Shown here: piece after piece, positions 34,333 through 47,308 of the stretch
How positions within the stretch are numbered: the first letter of the stretch is position 1
Layout of the letters: the number at the start of each line of letters is the position of its first letter
Assembly (NCBI GenBank): GCA_947683425.1
Contig: CANTUQ010000159.1
Coordinates: forward strand, 4,912,001-4,976,000
Length of the DNA stretch: 64,000 nucleotides
Direction: 5' to 3'
DNA from: Excoecaria cochinchinensis
Lineage: Eukaryota; Streptophyta; Magnoliopsida; Malpighiales; Euphorbiaceae
Notes under the pieces: generated by a model
What the model saw: the letters and a program-made list of their open reading frames with translations, nothing else
Told to the model about the DNA's origin: nothing
The model's database searches: none
Made by a program: the position numbers and the translations under genes

Positions 34333-34560
34333 ATCGAAGTTGCGGTTAGAGAAACACTGCTCTTCACCAGATTGAGACTGTAGCCAGAGAGTGCTGCATC
34401 TCACAGATCGAAGTTGCGGTTAGAGAAACACTGCTCTTCACCAGATCGAGATTGTAGCCAGAGAGTGCAACATCTCACCAAGCGAAGCTGTGGTCAGAAA
34501 GTGCCGCACTTCACCAGATCGAGATTGTAGTCAAAGCATGCTGCATCTCACCAAGCCCTA
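34333..34560 (+). repeat. Alternating ~37-bp tandem repeats in T2 3' region
   Basis: Six units start at about 34333, 34371, 34407, 34445, 34483 and 34518. Two sub-types alternate: ATCGAAGTTGCGGTTAGAG... and ATCGAGATTGTAGCCAGAG..., each ending TTCACCAG or CTCACCAAG, so a ~75-bp higher-order unit is visible. Tandem repeats in the 3' region are known in other Tat-lineage elements. Confidence 0.85.
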
Positions 34561-34682
34561 CAGATCGAGATGAGGTCTACCCGGCAAAAGGCACGGAAGG
34601 TGAAAAGCCGTCGCAGGTACGCTTCCTTTCCAACCTTTCTCTGAGTTTTGGCTTATCTAGGCGCTTGTGCACTAGTTTCCCC

Positions 34683-34698
34683 AAAACTGGGGGCAACT
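34683..34698 (+). promoter_or_regulatory. T2 polypurine tract
   Basis: AAAACTGGGGGCAAC directly precedes the TGTAAGC start of the 3' LTR. It is the expected plus-strand primer of reverse transcription, though with a few pyrimidines. Confidence 0.65.
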
Positions 34699-36731
34699 GT
34701 AAGCACCGTGTCCCGGAGCGGTCCGGATCAGAGGTTACCCTATGATGAGATCAATGTTCAAGCCTGTACGGGAGGCTGAAGTTGGAGGTTTTAGTCCCGC
34801 GTTCCATGAGAAATGAGGTTTTTCTACACTTTCTGGGCAGAGGGGGAGAAAACGGAAATTTTTCAAGTCTAAAAGGCTTTTTTGTCCTCCATAGACGGCC
34901 AGCCCGTCTTTGGAGGTAGCCCGTCGCTTCGAGTCACCGACGGCTCAGGGTATTTTCCGACGCCCGTCGAAAAGTCACCGCCCCTATCAAGAGCCGCCTG
35001 GTTTCCCGGAGCACGCAACCGTTTCGACGCCCGTCGGTAGATGTGGCAGGGCCGTCGGAAGTGTCCTTGTGTCAGTAGGATTCTTCCGACGCCCGCCCCC
35101 ATACACCGACGCCCGTCGGTCGTGTCTGGCTATATAAGGTCCAGATTTTCATTTGAAAAGGGTTGGAAAATTTTTCAGAAGAGGAAACTCTGCCAAAATT
35201 CAAGCACGTTTTCTCTCTCCTCCCAAAACACCTTTTTCCAAAGAACTTTACTTAATCAAGGATCAAATCAATCAAAGGAACTAAAAACTAATTAGTTTTC
35301 TTTAGATTTTGACTCCAAAAATCGATTTTCTGAAGGATTGGAGGTGAAATAGCTCATTTTCTCTCTCTAATCTTTCTTTTGTTATTTCTCGTGGAACGCG
35401 CGGGGATCTAACCGACACCAAAATCTTACCCAAAGCGACTATCTGAGGGTAAATATTCCGGATTCTCTCTATTTTCATCTCGTATTTAATCATTTATCAT
35501 TTATTTATTCATTCTGTGAAATTTTTGAATACCTGTCATTACTTTTCTTCATTTTGACTCCCTCATCTCCTTCTTTGGATAAAACTTGCTTTTTGATCTT
35601 GAAAGGCCCTTGTTTCCTTTCTGTTTTCTGGGGACAGAGGTGACCGATGGGTCATCTTCATGACCGACGCCCATCGGTCACCCACCTACAGACGCCCTTC
35701 CTGAGTGAAAAACGGGCATATCGAATTACCAAACCGACGCCCGTCGGTCAACCAGGAAAGGCCGTCGGTGGGTTCTGCCTCCATTTTTTTTGATCATTTT
35801 TCGTCTCTATTCAGTCTCTTCGATTTCTCATGTGTTAATTTTATGAATATTAACATCTCTTAACTTTCTGTGAGTGTATATTGGTCTTCTTGGATAATTC
35901 CGAACTTGAGCGGCTGCCTACCATGCGTGGTGGATTTCGTCCGGTTTAGTTTTCTTAAACCTTTTGATCCATTTCTCTCGCCTATTCATTTATTGATTAT
36001 TTTATATATATGAATAAGTTCTTTTTATCCCGTTAAATGTAAGAATAGACCAACGATTTGTACTTAAATAAAATTGAGTTTTGTATAAAATGCAAAAGGG
36101 TCCAACGCCCTATTTTCATCCAATAAAGATCATCACATATTAAATATCCCATTTTTAATAATGATGCATGAGAGGACCAAAGTCCTCAAAATAAACAATG
36201 CCCCGATTTGTGTATGAATTGCACATTTATAAAGGGAGTTGTATTCCGCTCCTTGTATTATTGTAATTTATCGCTTTTGATATTTATTCTGCTCATTTAC
36301 TGCTTTCCGAATGTGAATAAATGCGCCTTTTAATCAACTGCATAGTGTGGAGAGAGAGCGAACTAATGACATTAAAATTTGATCATAAACTAATTGAGGT
36401 AGAAATAGATGAGAAATCCCGGACCCAGCTCTGTTCTTTGGGCTCAAGAGGTTAGAGGTTATCCTCCAAAATACTTCTTGGGTCACGAGACTTTAGCGCT
36501 AATCCTAGGCCTCATGGCCCAACATGGATACTAAGTGCAAGTCTTAGGCTCTCCGAGGCGAGAGTAACTTTCCCAATGTTCTATTGGGTGGCGACTCCAT
36601 GATACCTCCTTGTTGCCCAACATAGACGCACTTGCGATTCATCGCGAGATGCCAACGGACCCGCAAATGCCCCGATCGCCCACGTGCGGGCGGTCGAACG
36701 GGCGGCGCATCGGGATCCGGCGCGCGTCACA
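34699..36731 (+). repeat. T2 3' LTR
   Basis: The same length and ends as the 5' LTR. The part from 35138 to the end is also the first segment of the 3132-bp tandem unit. Its variant bases (for example TCTGTTCTTTGGG where the 5' LTR has TCTGGTCTTTAGG) reappear in all later array copies, so the array derives from this LTR. Confidence 0.95.
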
Positions 36732-36736
36732 CCTGT

Positions 36737-37912
36737 CCACAATAACCCATACTGCATCTTGCTGTCTTGAGGTCAGAGGCAATCCAGAAACAAAATCCAC
36801 TGTGATGTTATCCCATTTCCATTGTGGAATAGGGAGTGGATTCAACATTCCTTGTGGGACTTGATGTTCCGCCTTAACTTACTGACATACCAAGCACTTG
36901 GACACATACTCCACTATATCTTTCTTCGAACCCAGCCACCAATACAACTGTTTCAATTCCTGATACATCTTGTTTCCACCTGGATGCATAGTCAAAACTG
37001 TATTATGGGCTTCATGCATCAATCGTTTCTTCAATTCTTTATCAGCTGCCACACATATCCTGTTCTTATGTAACAACACTCCATACTCATTCACTGAATA
37101 ATCAGTCATGTCACCAGTACCGACGGACTGCAAAATCTGCTGTAACCTTGCATCATTCCTCTGGCAGCTATTAATTCATCTTTTAAGATCCGTCTCGCTT
37201 TCAACTGTGCTAGCAAGGCTCCATCTGCAGAGATTCTTCACCTAATCTGCTTCAACTGTAATAGTGAAATAGATTTCCTGCTCAATGCATCCACCACTGC
37301 ATTAGCTTTTTTCGGGTGATAATCCACAATACAATCATAATCTTTAAACAGCTCGAGCCATCTTCGCTGTCTCAGATTCAATTCTTTCGAGTAAGTAGAT
37401 ATTTCAAACTCTTATGATCGGTGTAAATTCTACACTTCTCACCATACAAGTAATGTCGCCAAATCTTTAATGCGAACACTACTGCCGCCAATTCCAAGTC
37501 ATGAGTTGGATAATTCGGCTCATGCAGTTTCAATTGCCTTGATGCATACGCTACCACCTTTCCATCTTGCATCAATACACAACCCAACCCTACTCCGGAA
37601 GCATCGGTGTACAGAACATACTCTTTACCAGTCATAGGCTGTGTAAGAATCGGTGCTTCGACCAGCATCCTCTTTAACTGGTCAAAACTCTGCTAACACT
37701 TTTCTGACCATTCATACTTAACTCCCTTTCTCAATAACCTTGTCAGTGGAGAAGCTAACACCGAGAACCCTTTCACAAACCTCCTATAGTATCCATCCAA
37801 CCCCAAGAAACTACGAATTTCAAGCACGTTCTTAGGTGGCTTCCAATTCACAATTGCTTCTATTTTAGCCGGATCCACTTTAATACCTTCAGAAGATATC
37901 ACATTACCCATA
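36737..37912 (-). pseudogene. K2 integrase N-terminal half, RNase H and RT end (array copy 1)
   Basis: The minus strand reads from 37912: RT end (SSEGIKVDPAKIEAIVNWKP, then RSFLGLDGYYRRFVKGF), RNase H (VLYTDASGVGLGCVLMQDG, LELAAVVFALKIWRHYLYG, TDHKSLKYLLT), the integrase zinc region (H...H, then SKCLVCQ) and the first catalytic block VDFVSGLPLTSRQQDAVWVIVDR. T2 inserted right after VIVDR. Short stops separate the pieces. At 37912 the frame runs straight into the middle of the 5' LTR, so everything upstream in the element was deleted. Confidence 0.88.
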
Positions 37913-39868
37913 ATTATCCAATACCAAATCTAAACCAAGAAGAAGAAGAGTAGAATATGAGAATAAGCATTCATAATCTCTTACCTCTAAAGTTCAACAA
38001 CTTAATTCTTGAGCAACTTAACAACTTGACCTTCTTACAAGTATGCTACTGATTTAGGAACCTAAAGACTATTCTCACGATCAAAAAGGAAATAGAAACT
38101 CAGAAACTAACTCCATCCTTACAAATGGGTCATTTCTCTACCTCACGGTCACTTGCATGCAAAAGATGGAGGTGGCACACACACATAAAGCCACATGGAT
38201 TCCACTCACAAAACCTTCTCCACCAACAGATTTCTTACCTTATTTTATTCCTAATTAATCCATCATTAAGGTCCAGATTTTCATTTGAAAAGGGTTGGAA
38301 AATTTTTCAGAAGAGGAAACTCTGCCAAAATTCAAGCACGTTTTCTCTCTCCTCCCAAAACACCTTTTTCCAAAGAACTTTACTTAATCAAGGATCAAAT
38401 CAATCAAAGGAACTAAAAACTAATTAGTTTTCTTTAGATTTTGACTCCAAAAATCGATTTTCTGAAGGATTGGAGGTGAAATAGCTCATTTTCTCTCTCT
38501 AATCTTTCTTTTGTTATTTCTCGTGGAACGCGCGGGGATCTAACCGACACCAAAATCTTACCCAAAGCGACTATCTGAGGGTAAATATTCCGGATTCTCT
38601 CTATTTTCATCTCGTATTTAATCATTTATCATTTATTTATTCATTCTGTGAAATTTTTGAATACCTGTCATTACTTTTCTTCATTTTGACTCCCTCATCT
38701 CCTTCTTTGGATAAAACTTGCTTTTTGATCTTGAAAGGCCCTTGTTTCCTTTCTGTTTTCTGGGGACAGAGGTGATCGATGGGTCATCTTCATGACCGAC
38801 GCCCATCGGTCACCCACCTACAGACGCCCTTCCTGAGTGACAAACGGGCATATCGAATTACCAAACCGACGCCCGTCGGTCAACCAGGAAAGGCCGTCGG
38901 TGGGTTCTGCCTCCATTTTTTTTGATCATTTTTCGTCTCTATTCAGTCTCTTCGATTTCTCATGTGTTAATTTTATGAATATTAACATCTCTTAACTTTC
39001 TGTGAGTGTATATTGGTCTTCTTGGATAATTCCGAACTTGAGCGGCTGCCTACCATGCGTGGTGGATTTCGTCCGGTTTAGTTTTCTTAAACCTTTTGAT
39101 CCATTTCTCTCGCCTATTCATTTATTGATTATTTTATATATATGAATAAGTTCTTTTTATCCCGTTAAATGTAAGAATAGACCAACGATTTGTACTTAAA
39201 TAAAATTGAGTTTTGTATAAAATGCAAAAGGGTCCAACGCCCTATTTTCATCCAATAAAGATCATCACATATTAAATATCCCATTTTTAATAATGATGCA
39301 TGAGAGGACCAAAGTCCTCAAAATAAACAATGCCCCGATTTGTGTATGAATTGCACATTTATAAAGGGAGTTGTATTCCGCTCCTTGTATTATTGTAATT
39401 TATCGCTTTTGATATTTATTCTGCTCATTTACTGCTTTCCGAATGTGAATAAATGCGCTTTTTAATCAACTGCATAGTGTGGAGAGAGAGCGAACTAATG
39501 ACATTAAAATTTGATCATAAACTAATTGAGGTAGAAATAGATGAGAAATCCCGGACCCAGCTCTGTTCTTTGGGCTCAAGAGGTTAGAGGTTATCCTCCA
39601 AAATACTTCTTGGGTCACGAGACTTTAGCGCTAATCCTAGGCCTCATGGCCCAACATGGATACTAAGTGCAAGTCTTAGGCTCTCCGAGGCGAGAGTAAC
39701 TTTCCCAATGTTCTATTGGGTGGCGACTCCATGATACCTCCTTGTTGCCCAACATAGACGCACTTGCGATTCATCGCGAGATGCCAACGGACCCGCAAAT
39801 GCCCCGATCGCCCACGTGCGGGCGGTCGAACGGGCGGCGCATCGGGATCCGGCGCGCGTCACACCTGT

Positions 39869-41044
39869 CCACAATAACCCATACTGCATCTTGCTGTCTT
39901 GAGGTCAGAGGCAATCCAGAAACAAAATCCACTGTGATGTTATCCCATTTCCATTGTGGAATAGGGAGTGGATTCAACATTCCTTGTGGGACTTGATGTT
40001 CCGCCTTAACTTACTGACATACCAAGCACTTGGACACATACTCCACTATATCTTTCTTCGAACCCAGCCACCAATACAACTGTTTCAATTCCTGATACAT
40101 CTTGTTTCCACCTGGATGCATAGTCAAAACTGTATTATGGGCTTCATGCATCAATCGTTTCTTCAATTCTTTATCAGCTGCCACACATATCCTGTTCTTA
40201 TGTAACAACACTCCATACTCATTCACTGAATAATCAGTCATGTCACCAGTACCGACGGACTGCAAAATCTGCTGTAACCTTGCATCATTCCTCTGGCAGC
40301 TATTAATTCATCTTTTAAGATTCGTCTCGCTTTCAACTGTGCTAGCAAGGCTCCATCTGCAGAGATTCTTCACCTAATCTGCTTCAACTGTAATAGTGAA
40401 ATAGATTTCCTGCTCAATGCATCCACCACTGCATTAGCTTTTTTCGGGTGATAATCCACAATACAATCATAATCTTTAAACAGCTCGAGCCATCTTCGCT
40501 GTCTCAGATTCAATTCTTTCGAGTAAGTAGATATTTCAAACTCTTATGATCGGTGTAAATTCTACACTTCTCACCATACAAGTAATGTCGCCAAATCTTT
40601 AATGCGAACACTACTGCCGCCAATTCCAAGTCATGAGTTGGATAATTCGGCTCATGCAGTTTCAATTGCCTTGATGCATACGCTACCACCTTTCCATCTT
40701 GCATCAATACACAACCCAACCCTACTCCGGAAGCATCGGTGTACAGAACATACTCTTTACCAGTCATAGGCTGTGTAAGAATCGGTGCTTCGACCAGCAT
40801 CCTCTTTAACTGGTCAAAACTCTGCTAACACTTTTCTGACCATTCATACTTAACTCCCTTTCTCAATAACCTTGTCAGTGGAGAAGCTAACACCGAGAAC
40901 CCTTTCACAAACCTCCTATAGTATCCATCCAACCCCAAGAAACTACGAATTTCAAGCACGTTCTTAGGTGGCTTCCAATTCACAATTGCTTCTATTTTAG
41001 CCGGATCCACTTTAATACCTTCAGAAGATATCACATTACCCAGA
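39869..41044 (-). pseudogene. K2 integrase/RNase H/RT fragment (array copy 2)
   Basis: The same content as 36737-37912, shifted by 3132. It differs by a few bases, for example AGATTCGTCTC where the other copies have AGATCCGTCTC. Its left neighbour is a truncated T2 LTR (38270-39863), not a full LTR. Confidence 0.88.
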
Positions 41045-43000
41045 ATTATCCAATACCAAATCTAAACCAAGAAGAAGAAGAGTAGAATATGAGAATAAGC
41101 ATTCATAATCTCTTACCTCTAAAGTTCAACAACTTAATTCTTGAGCAACTTAACAACTTGACCTTCTTACAAGTATGCTACTGATTTAGGAACCTAAAGA
41201 CTATTCTCACGATCAAAAAGGAAATAGAAACTCAGAAACTAACTCCATCCTTACAAATGGGTCATTTCTCTACCTCACGGTCACTTGCATGCAAAAGATG
41301 GAGGTGGCACACACACATAAAGCCACATGGATTCCACTCACAAAACCTTCTCCACCAACAGATTTCTTACCTTATTTTATTCCTAATTAATCCATCATTA
41401 AGGTCCAGATTTTCATTTGAAAAGGGTTGGAAAATTTTTCAGAAGAGGAAACTCTGCCAAAATTCAAGCACGTTTTCTCTCTCCTCCCAAAACACCTTTT
41501 TCCAAAGAACTTTACTTAATCAAGGATCAAATCAATCAAAGGAACTAAAAACTAATTAGTTTTCTTTAGATTTTGACTCCAAAAATCGATTTTCTGAAGG
41601 ATTGGAGGTGAAATAGCTCATTTTCTCTCTCTAATCTTTCTTTTGTTATTTCTCGTGGAACGCGCGGGGATCTAACCGACACCAAAATCTTACCCAAAGC
41701 GACTATCTGAGGGTAAATATTCCGGATTCTCTCTATTTTCATCTCGTATTTAATCATTTATCATTTATTTATTCATTCTGTGAAATTTTTGAATACCTGT
41801 CATTACTTTTCTTCATTTTGACTCCCTCATCTCCTTCTTTGGATAAAACTTGCTTTTTGATCTTGAAAGGCCCTTGTTTCCTTTCTGTTTTCTGGGGACA
41901 GAGGTGACCGATGGGTCATCTTCATGACCGACGCCCATCGGTCACCCACCTACAGACGCCCTTCCTGAGTGACAAACGGGCATATCGAATTACCAAACCG
42001 ACGCCCGTCGGTCAACCAGGAAAGGCCGTCGGTGGGTTCTGCCTCCATTTTTTTTGATCATTTTTCGTCTCTATTCAGTCTCTTCGATTTCTCATGTGTT
42101 AATTTTATGAATATTAACATCTCTTAACTTTCTGTGAGTGTATATTGGTCTTCTTGGATAATTCCGAACTTGAGCGGCTGCCTACCATGCGTGGTGGATT
42201 TCGTCCGGTTTAGTTTTCTTAAACCTTTTGATCCATTTCTCTCGCCTATTCATTTATTGATTATTTTATATATATGAATAAGTTCTTTTTATCCCGTTAA
42301 ATGTAAGAATAGACCAACGATTTGTACTTAAATAAAATTGAGTTTTGTATAAAATGCAAAAGGGTCCAACGCCCTATTTTCATCCAATAAAGATCATCAC
42401 ATATTAAATATCCCATTTTTAATAATGATGCATGAGAGGACCAAAGTCCTCAAAATAAACAATGCCCCGATTTGTGTATGAATTGCACATTTATAAAGGG
42501 AGTTGTATTCCGCTCCTTGTATTATTGTAATTTATCGCTTTTGATATTTATTCTGCTCATTTACTGCTTTCCGAATGTGAATAAATGCGCTTTTTAATCA
42601 ACTGCATAGTGTGGAGAGAGAGCGAACTAATGACATTAAAATTTGATCATAAACTAATTGAGGTAGAAATAGATGAGAAATCCCGGACCCAGCTCTGTTC
42701 TTTGGGCTCAAGAGGTTAGAGGTTATCCTCCAAAATACTTCTTGGGTCACGAGACTTTAGCGCTAATCCTAGGCCTCATGGCCCAACATGGATACTAAGT
42801 GCAAGTCTTAGGCTCTCCGAGGCGAGAGTAACTTTCCCAATGTTCTATTGGGTGGCGACTCCATGATACCTCCTTGTTGCCCAACATAGACGCACTTGCG
42901 ATTCATCGCGAGATGCCAACGGACCCGCAAATGCCCCGATCGCCCACGTGCGGGCGGTCGAACGGGCGACGCATCGGGATCCGGCGCGCGTCACACCTGT

Positions 43001-44176
43001 CCACAATAACCCATACTGCATCTTGCTGTCTTGAGGTCAGAGGCAATCCAGAAACAAAATCCACTGTGATGTTATCCCATTTCCATTGTGGAATAGGGAG
43101 TGGATTCAACATTCCTTGTGGGACTTGATGTTCCGCCTTAACTTACTGACATACCAAGCACTTGGACACATACTCCACTATATCTTTCTTCGAACCCAGC
43201 CACCAATACAACTGTTTCAATTCCTGATACATCTTGTTTCCACCTGGATGCATAGTCAAAACTGTATTATGGGCTTCATGCATCAATCGTTTCTTCAATT
43301 CTTTATCAGCTGCCACACATATCCTGTTCTTATGTAACAACACTCCATACTCATTCACTGAATAATCAGTCATGTCACCAGTACCGACGGACTGCAAAAT
43401 CTGCTGTAACCTTGCATCATTCCTCTGGCAGCTATTAATTCATCTTTTAAGATCCGTCTCGCTTTCAACTGTGCTAGCAAGGCTCCATCTGCAGAGATTC
43501 TTCACCTAATCTGCTTCAACTGTAATAGTGAAATAGATTTCCTGCTCAATGCATCCACCACTGCATTAGCTTTTTTCGGGTGATAATCCACAATACAATC
43601 ATAATCTTTAAACAGCTCGAGCCATCTTCGCTGTCTCAGATTCAATTCTTTCGAGTAAGTAGATATTTCAAACTCTTATGATCGGTGTAAATTCTACACT
43701 TCTCACCATACAAGTAATGTCGCTAAATCTTTAATGCGAACACTACTGCCGCCAATTCCAAGTCATGAGTTGGATAATTCGGCTCATGCAGTTTTAATTG
43801 CCTTGATGCATACGCTACCACCTTTCCATCTTGCATCAATACACAACCCAACCCTACTCCGGAAGCATCGGTGTACAGAACATACTCTTTACCAGTCATA
43901 GGCTGTGTAAGAATCGGTGCTTCGACCAGCATCCTCTTTAACTGGTCAAAACTCTGCTAACACTTTTCTGACCATTCATACTTAACTCCCTTTCTCAATA
44001 ACCTTGTCAGTGGAGAAGCTAACACCGAGAACCCTTTCACAAACCTCCTATAGTATCCATCCAACCCCAAGAAACTACGAATTTCAAGCACGTTCTTAGG
44101 TGGCTTCCAATTCACAATTGCTTCTATTTTAGCCGGATCCACTTTAATACCTTCAGAAGATATCACATTACCCAGA
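43001..44176 (-). pseudogene. K2 integrase/RNase H/RT fragment (array copy 3)
   Basis: As copy 2, but with a private nonsense change in RNase H: the tryptophan of FALKIWRHYLYG is TAG here (plus-strand GTCGCTAAATC at about 43720). The neighbouring LTR piece carries a private GGGCGACGCATC variant. Confidence 0.88.
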
Positions 44177-46132
44177 ATTATCCAATACCAAATCTAAACC
44201 AAGAAGAAGAAGAGTAGAATATGAGAATAAGCATTCATAATCTCTTACCTCTAAAGTTCAACAACTTAATTCTTGAGCAACTTAACAACTTGACCTTCTT
44301 ACAAGTATGCTACTGATTTAGGAACCTAAAGACTATTCTCACGATCAAAAAGGAAATAGAAACTCAGAAACTAACTCCATCCTTACAAATGGGTCATTTC
44401 TCTACCTCACGGTCACTTGCATGCAAAAGATGGAGGTGGCACACACACATAAAGCCACATGGATTCCACTCACAAAACCTTCTCCACCAACAGATTTCTT
44501 ACCTTATTTTATTCCTAATTAATCCATCATTAAGGTCCAGATTTTCATTTGAAAAGGGTTGGAAAATTTTTCAGAAGAGGAAACTCTGCCAAAATTCAAG
44601 CACGTTTTCTCTCTCCTCCCAAAACACCTTTTTCCAAAGAACTTTACTTAATCAAGGATCAAATCAATCAAAGGAACTAAAAACTAATTAGTTTTCTTTA
44701 GATTTTGACTCCAAAAATCGATTTTCTGAAGGATTGGAGGTGAAATAGCTCATTTTCTCTCTCTAATCTTTCTTTTGTTATTTCTCGTGGAACGCGCGGG
44801 GATCTAACCGACACCAAAATCTTACCCAAAGCGACTATCTGAGGGTAAATATTCCGGATTCTCTCTATTTTCATCTCGTATTTAATCATTTATCATTTAT
44901 TTATTCATTCTGTGAAATTTTTGAATACCTGTCATTACTTTTCTTCATTTTGACTCCCTCATCTCCTTCTTTGGATAAAACTTGCTTTTTGATCTTGAAA
45001 GGCCCTTGTTTCCTTTCTGTTTTCTGGGGACAGAGGTGACCGATGGGTCATCTTCATGACCGACGCCCATCGGTCACCCACCTACAGACGCCCTTCCTGA
45101 GTGACAAACGGGCATATCGAATTACCAAACCGACGCCCGTCGGTCAACCAGGAAAGGCCGTCGGTGGGTTCTGCCTCCATTTTTTTTGATCATTTTTCGT
45201 CTCTATTCAGTCTCTTCGATTTCTCATGTGTTAATTTTATGAATATTAACATCTCTTAACTTTCTGTGAGTGTATATTGGTCTTCTTGGATAATTCCGAA
45301 CTTGAGCGGCTGCCTACCATGCGTGGTGGATTTCGTCCGGTTTAGTTTTCTTAAACCTTTTGATCCATTTCTCTCGCCTATTCATTTATTGATTATTTTA
45401 TATATATGAATAAGTTCTTTTTATCCCGTTAAATGTAAGAATAGACCAACGATTTGTACTTAAATAAAATTGAGTTTTGTATAAAATGCAAAAGGGTCCA
45501 ACGCCCTATTTTCATCCAATAAAGATCATCACATATTAAATATCCCATTTTTAATAATGATGCATGAGAGGACCAAAGTCCTCAAAATAAACAATGCCCC
45601 GATTTGTGTATGAATTGCACATTTATAAAGGGAGTTGTATTCCGCTCCTTGTATTATTGTAATTTATCGCTTTTGATATTTATTCTGCTCATTTACTGCT
45701 TTCCGAATGTGAATAAATGCGCTTTTTAATCAACTGCATAGTGTGGAGAGAGAGCGAACTAATGACATTAAAATTTGACCATAAACTAATTGAGGTAGAA
45801 ATAGATGAGAAATCCCGGACCCAGCTCTGTTCTTTGGGCTCAAGAGGTTAGAGGTTATCCTCCAAAATACTTCTTGGGTCACGAGACTTTAGCGCTAATC
45901 CTAGGCCTCATGGCCCAACATGGATACTAAGTGCAAGTCTTAGGCTCTCCGAGGCGAGAGTAACTTTCCCAATGTTCTATTGGGTGGCGACTCCATGATA
46001 CCTCCTTGTTGCCCAACATAGACGCACTTGCGATTCATCGCGAGATGCCAACGGACCCGCAAATGCCCCGATCGCCCACGTGCGGGCGGTCGAACGGGCG
46101 GCGCATCGGGATCCGGCGCGCGTCACACCTGT

Positions 46133-47308
46133 CCACAATAACCCATACTGCATCTTGCTGTCTTGAGGTCAGAGGCAATCCAGAAACAAAATCCACTGTG
46201 ATGTTATCCCATTTCCATTGTGGAATAGGGAGTGGATTCAACATTCCTTGTGGGACTTGATGTTCCGCCTTAACTTACTGACATACCAAGCACTTGGACA
46301 CATACTCCACTATATCTTTCTTCGAACCCAGCCACCAATACAACTGTTTCAATTCCTGATACATCTTGTTTCCACCTGGATGCATAGTCAAAACTGTATT
46401 ATGGGCTTCATGCATCAATCGTTTCTTCAATTCTTTATCAGCTGCCACACATATCCTGTTCTTATGTAACAACACTCCATACTCATTCACTGAATAATCA
46501 GTCATGTCACCAGTACCGACGGACTGCAAAATCTGCTGTAACCTTGCATCATTCCTCTGGCAGCTATTAATTCATCTTTTAAGATCCGTCTCGCTTTCAA
46601 CTGTGCTAGCAAGGCTCCATCTGCAGAGATTCTTCACCTAATCTGCTTTAACTGTAATAGTGAAATAGATTTCCTGCTCAATGCATCCACCACTGCATTA
46701 GCTTTTTTCGGGTGATAATCCACAATACAATCATAATCTTTAAACAGCTTGAGCCATCTTCGCTGTCTCAGATTCAATTCTTTCGAGTAAGTAGATATTT
46801 CAAACTCTTATGATCGGTGTAAATTCTACACTTCTCACCATACAAGTAATGTCGCCAAATCTTTAATGCGAACACTACTGCCGCCAATTCCAAGTCATGA
46901 GTTGGATAATTCGGCTCATGCAGTTTCAATTGCCTTGATGCATACGCTACCACCTTTCCATCTTGCATCAATACACAACCCAACCCTACTCCGGAAGCAT
47001 CGGTGTACAGAACATACTCTTTACCAGTCATAGGCTGTGTAAGAATCGGTGCTTCGACCAGCATCCTCTTTAACTGGTCAAAACTCTGCTAACACTTTTC
47101 TGACCATTCATACTTAACTCCCTTTCTCAATAACCTTGTCAGTGGAGAAGCTAACACCGAGAACCCTTTCACAAACCTCCTATAGTATCCATCCAACCCC
47201 AAGAAACTACGAATTTCAAGCACGTTCTTAGGTGGCTTCCAATTCACAATTGCTTCTATTTTAGCCGGATCCACTTTAATACCTTCAGAAGATATCACAT
47301 TACCCAGA
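46133..47308 (-). pseudogene. K2 integrase/RNase H/RT fragment (array copy 4)
   Basis: As copy 2, with private variants (CAGCTTGAGCC near 46747, CTGCTTTAACTG near 46644). This copy continues into the unbroken end of the K2 5' LTR, so it marks the original right side of K2. Confidence 0.88.

Larger units (their letters stand above)
33887..34698 (+). other. T2 3' untranslated region
   Basis: AT-rich at first (33887-34330), then a tandem repeat block (34333-34560), then about 140 bp leading to the polypurine tract. No gene was seen. Confidence 0.7.
19601..36731 (+). mobile_element. Complete Tat-lineage Ty3/gypsy element T2, 17,131 bp, target duplication CCTGT
   Basis: Both LTRs run TGTAAGCACC...GCGTCACA and are 2033 bp each. 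CCTGT flanks the element at 19596-19600 and 36732-36736, and the K2 integrase frame continues on both sides. In order it contains 5' LTR, primer-binding site, leader, gag-pol, an antisense gene, a divergent intergenic region, a sense extra ORF, 3' tandem repeats, polypurine tract and 3' LTR. The presence of two RNase H domains, a G-patch and no chromodomain places it in the Tat lineage. The LTRs differ at roughly 30 sites by eye, so the insertion is not brand-new. Its 3' LTR is the start of the 3132-bp tandem array. Confidence 0.95.

Noticed and set aside
35302..35493. 63-aa minus-strand frame found in every T2 LTR copy
   Set aside because: It is conserved only because the LTR is repeated. 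It has no initiation context, domain or codon signature.
36610..36864. 84-aa plus-strand frame repeated four times (36610, 39742, 42874, 46006)
   Set aside because: It spans the T2 LTR end into antisense K2 integrase. It is a by-product of the chimeric unit with no homology support.
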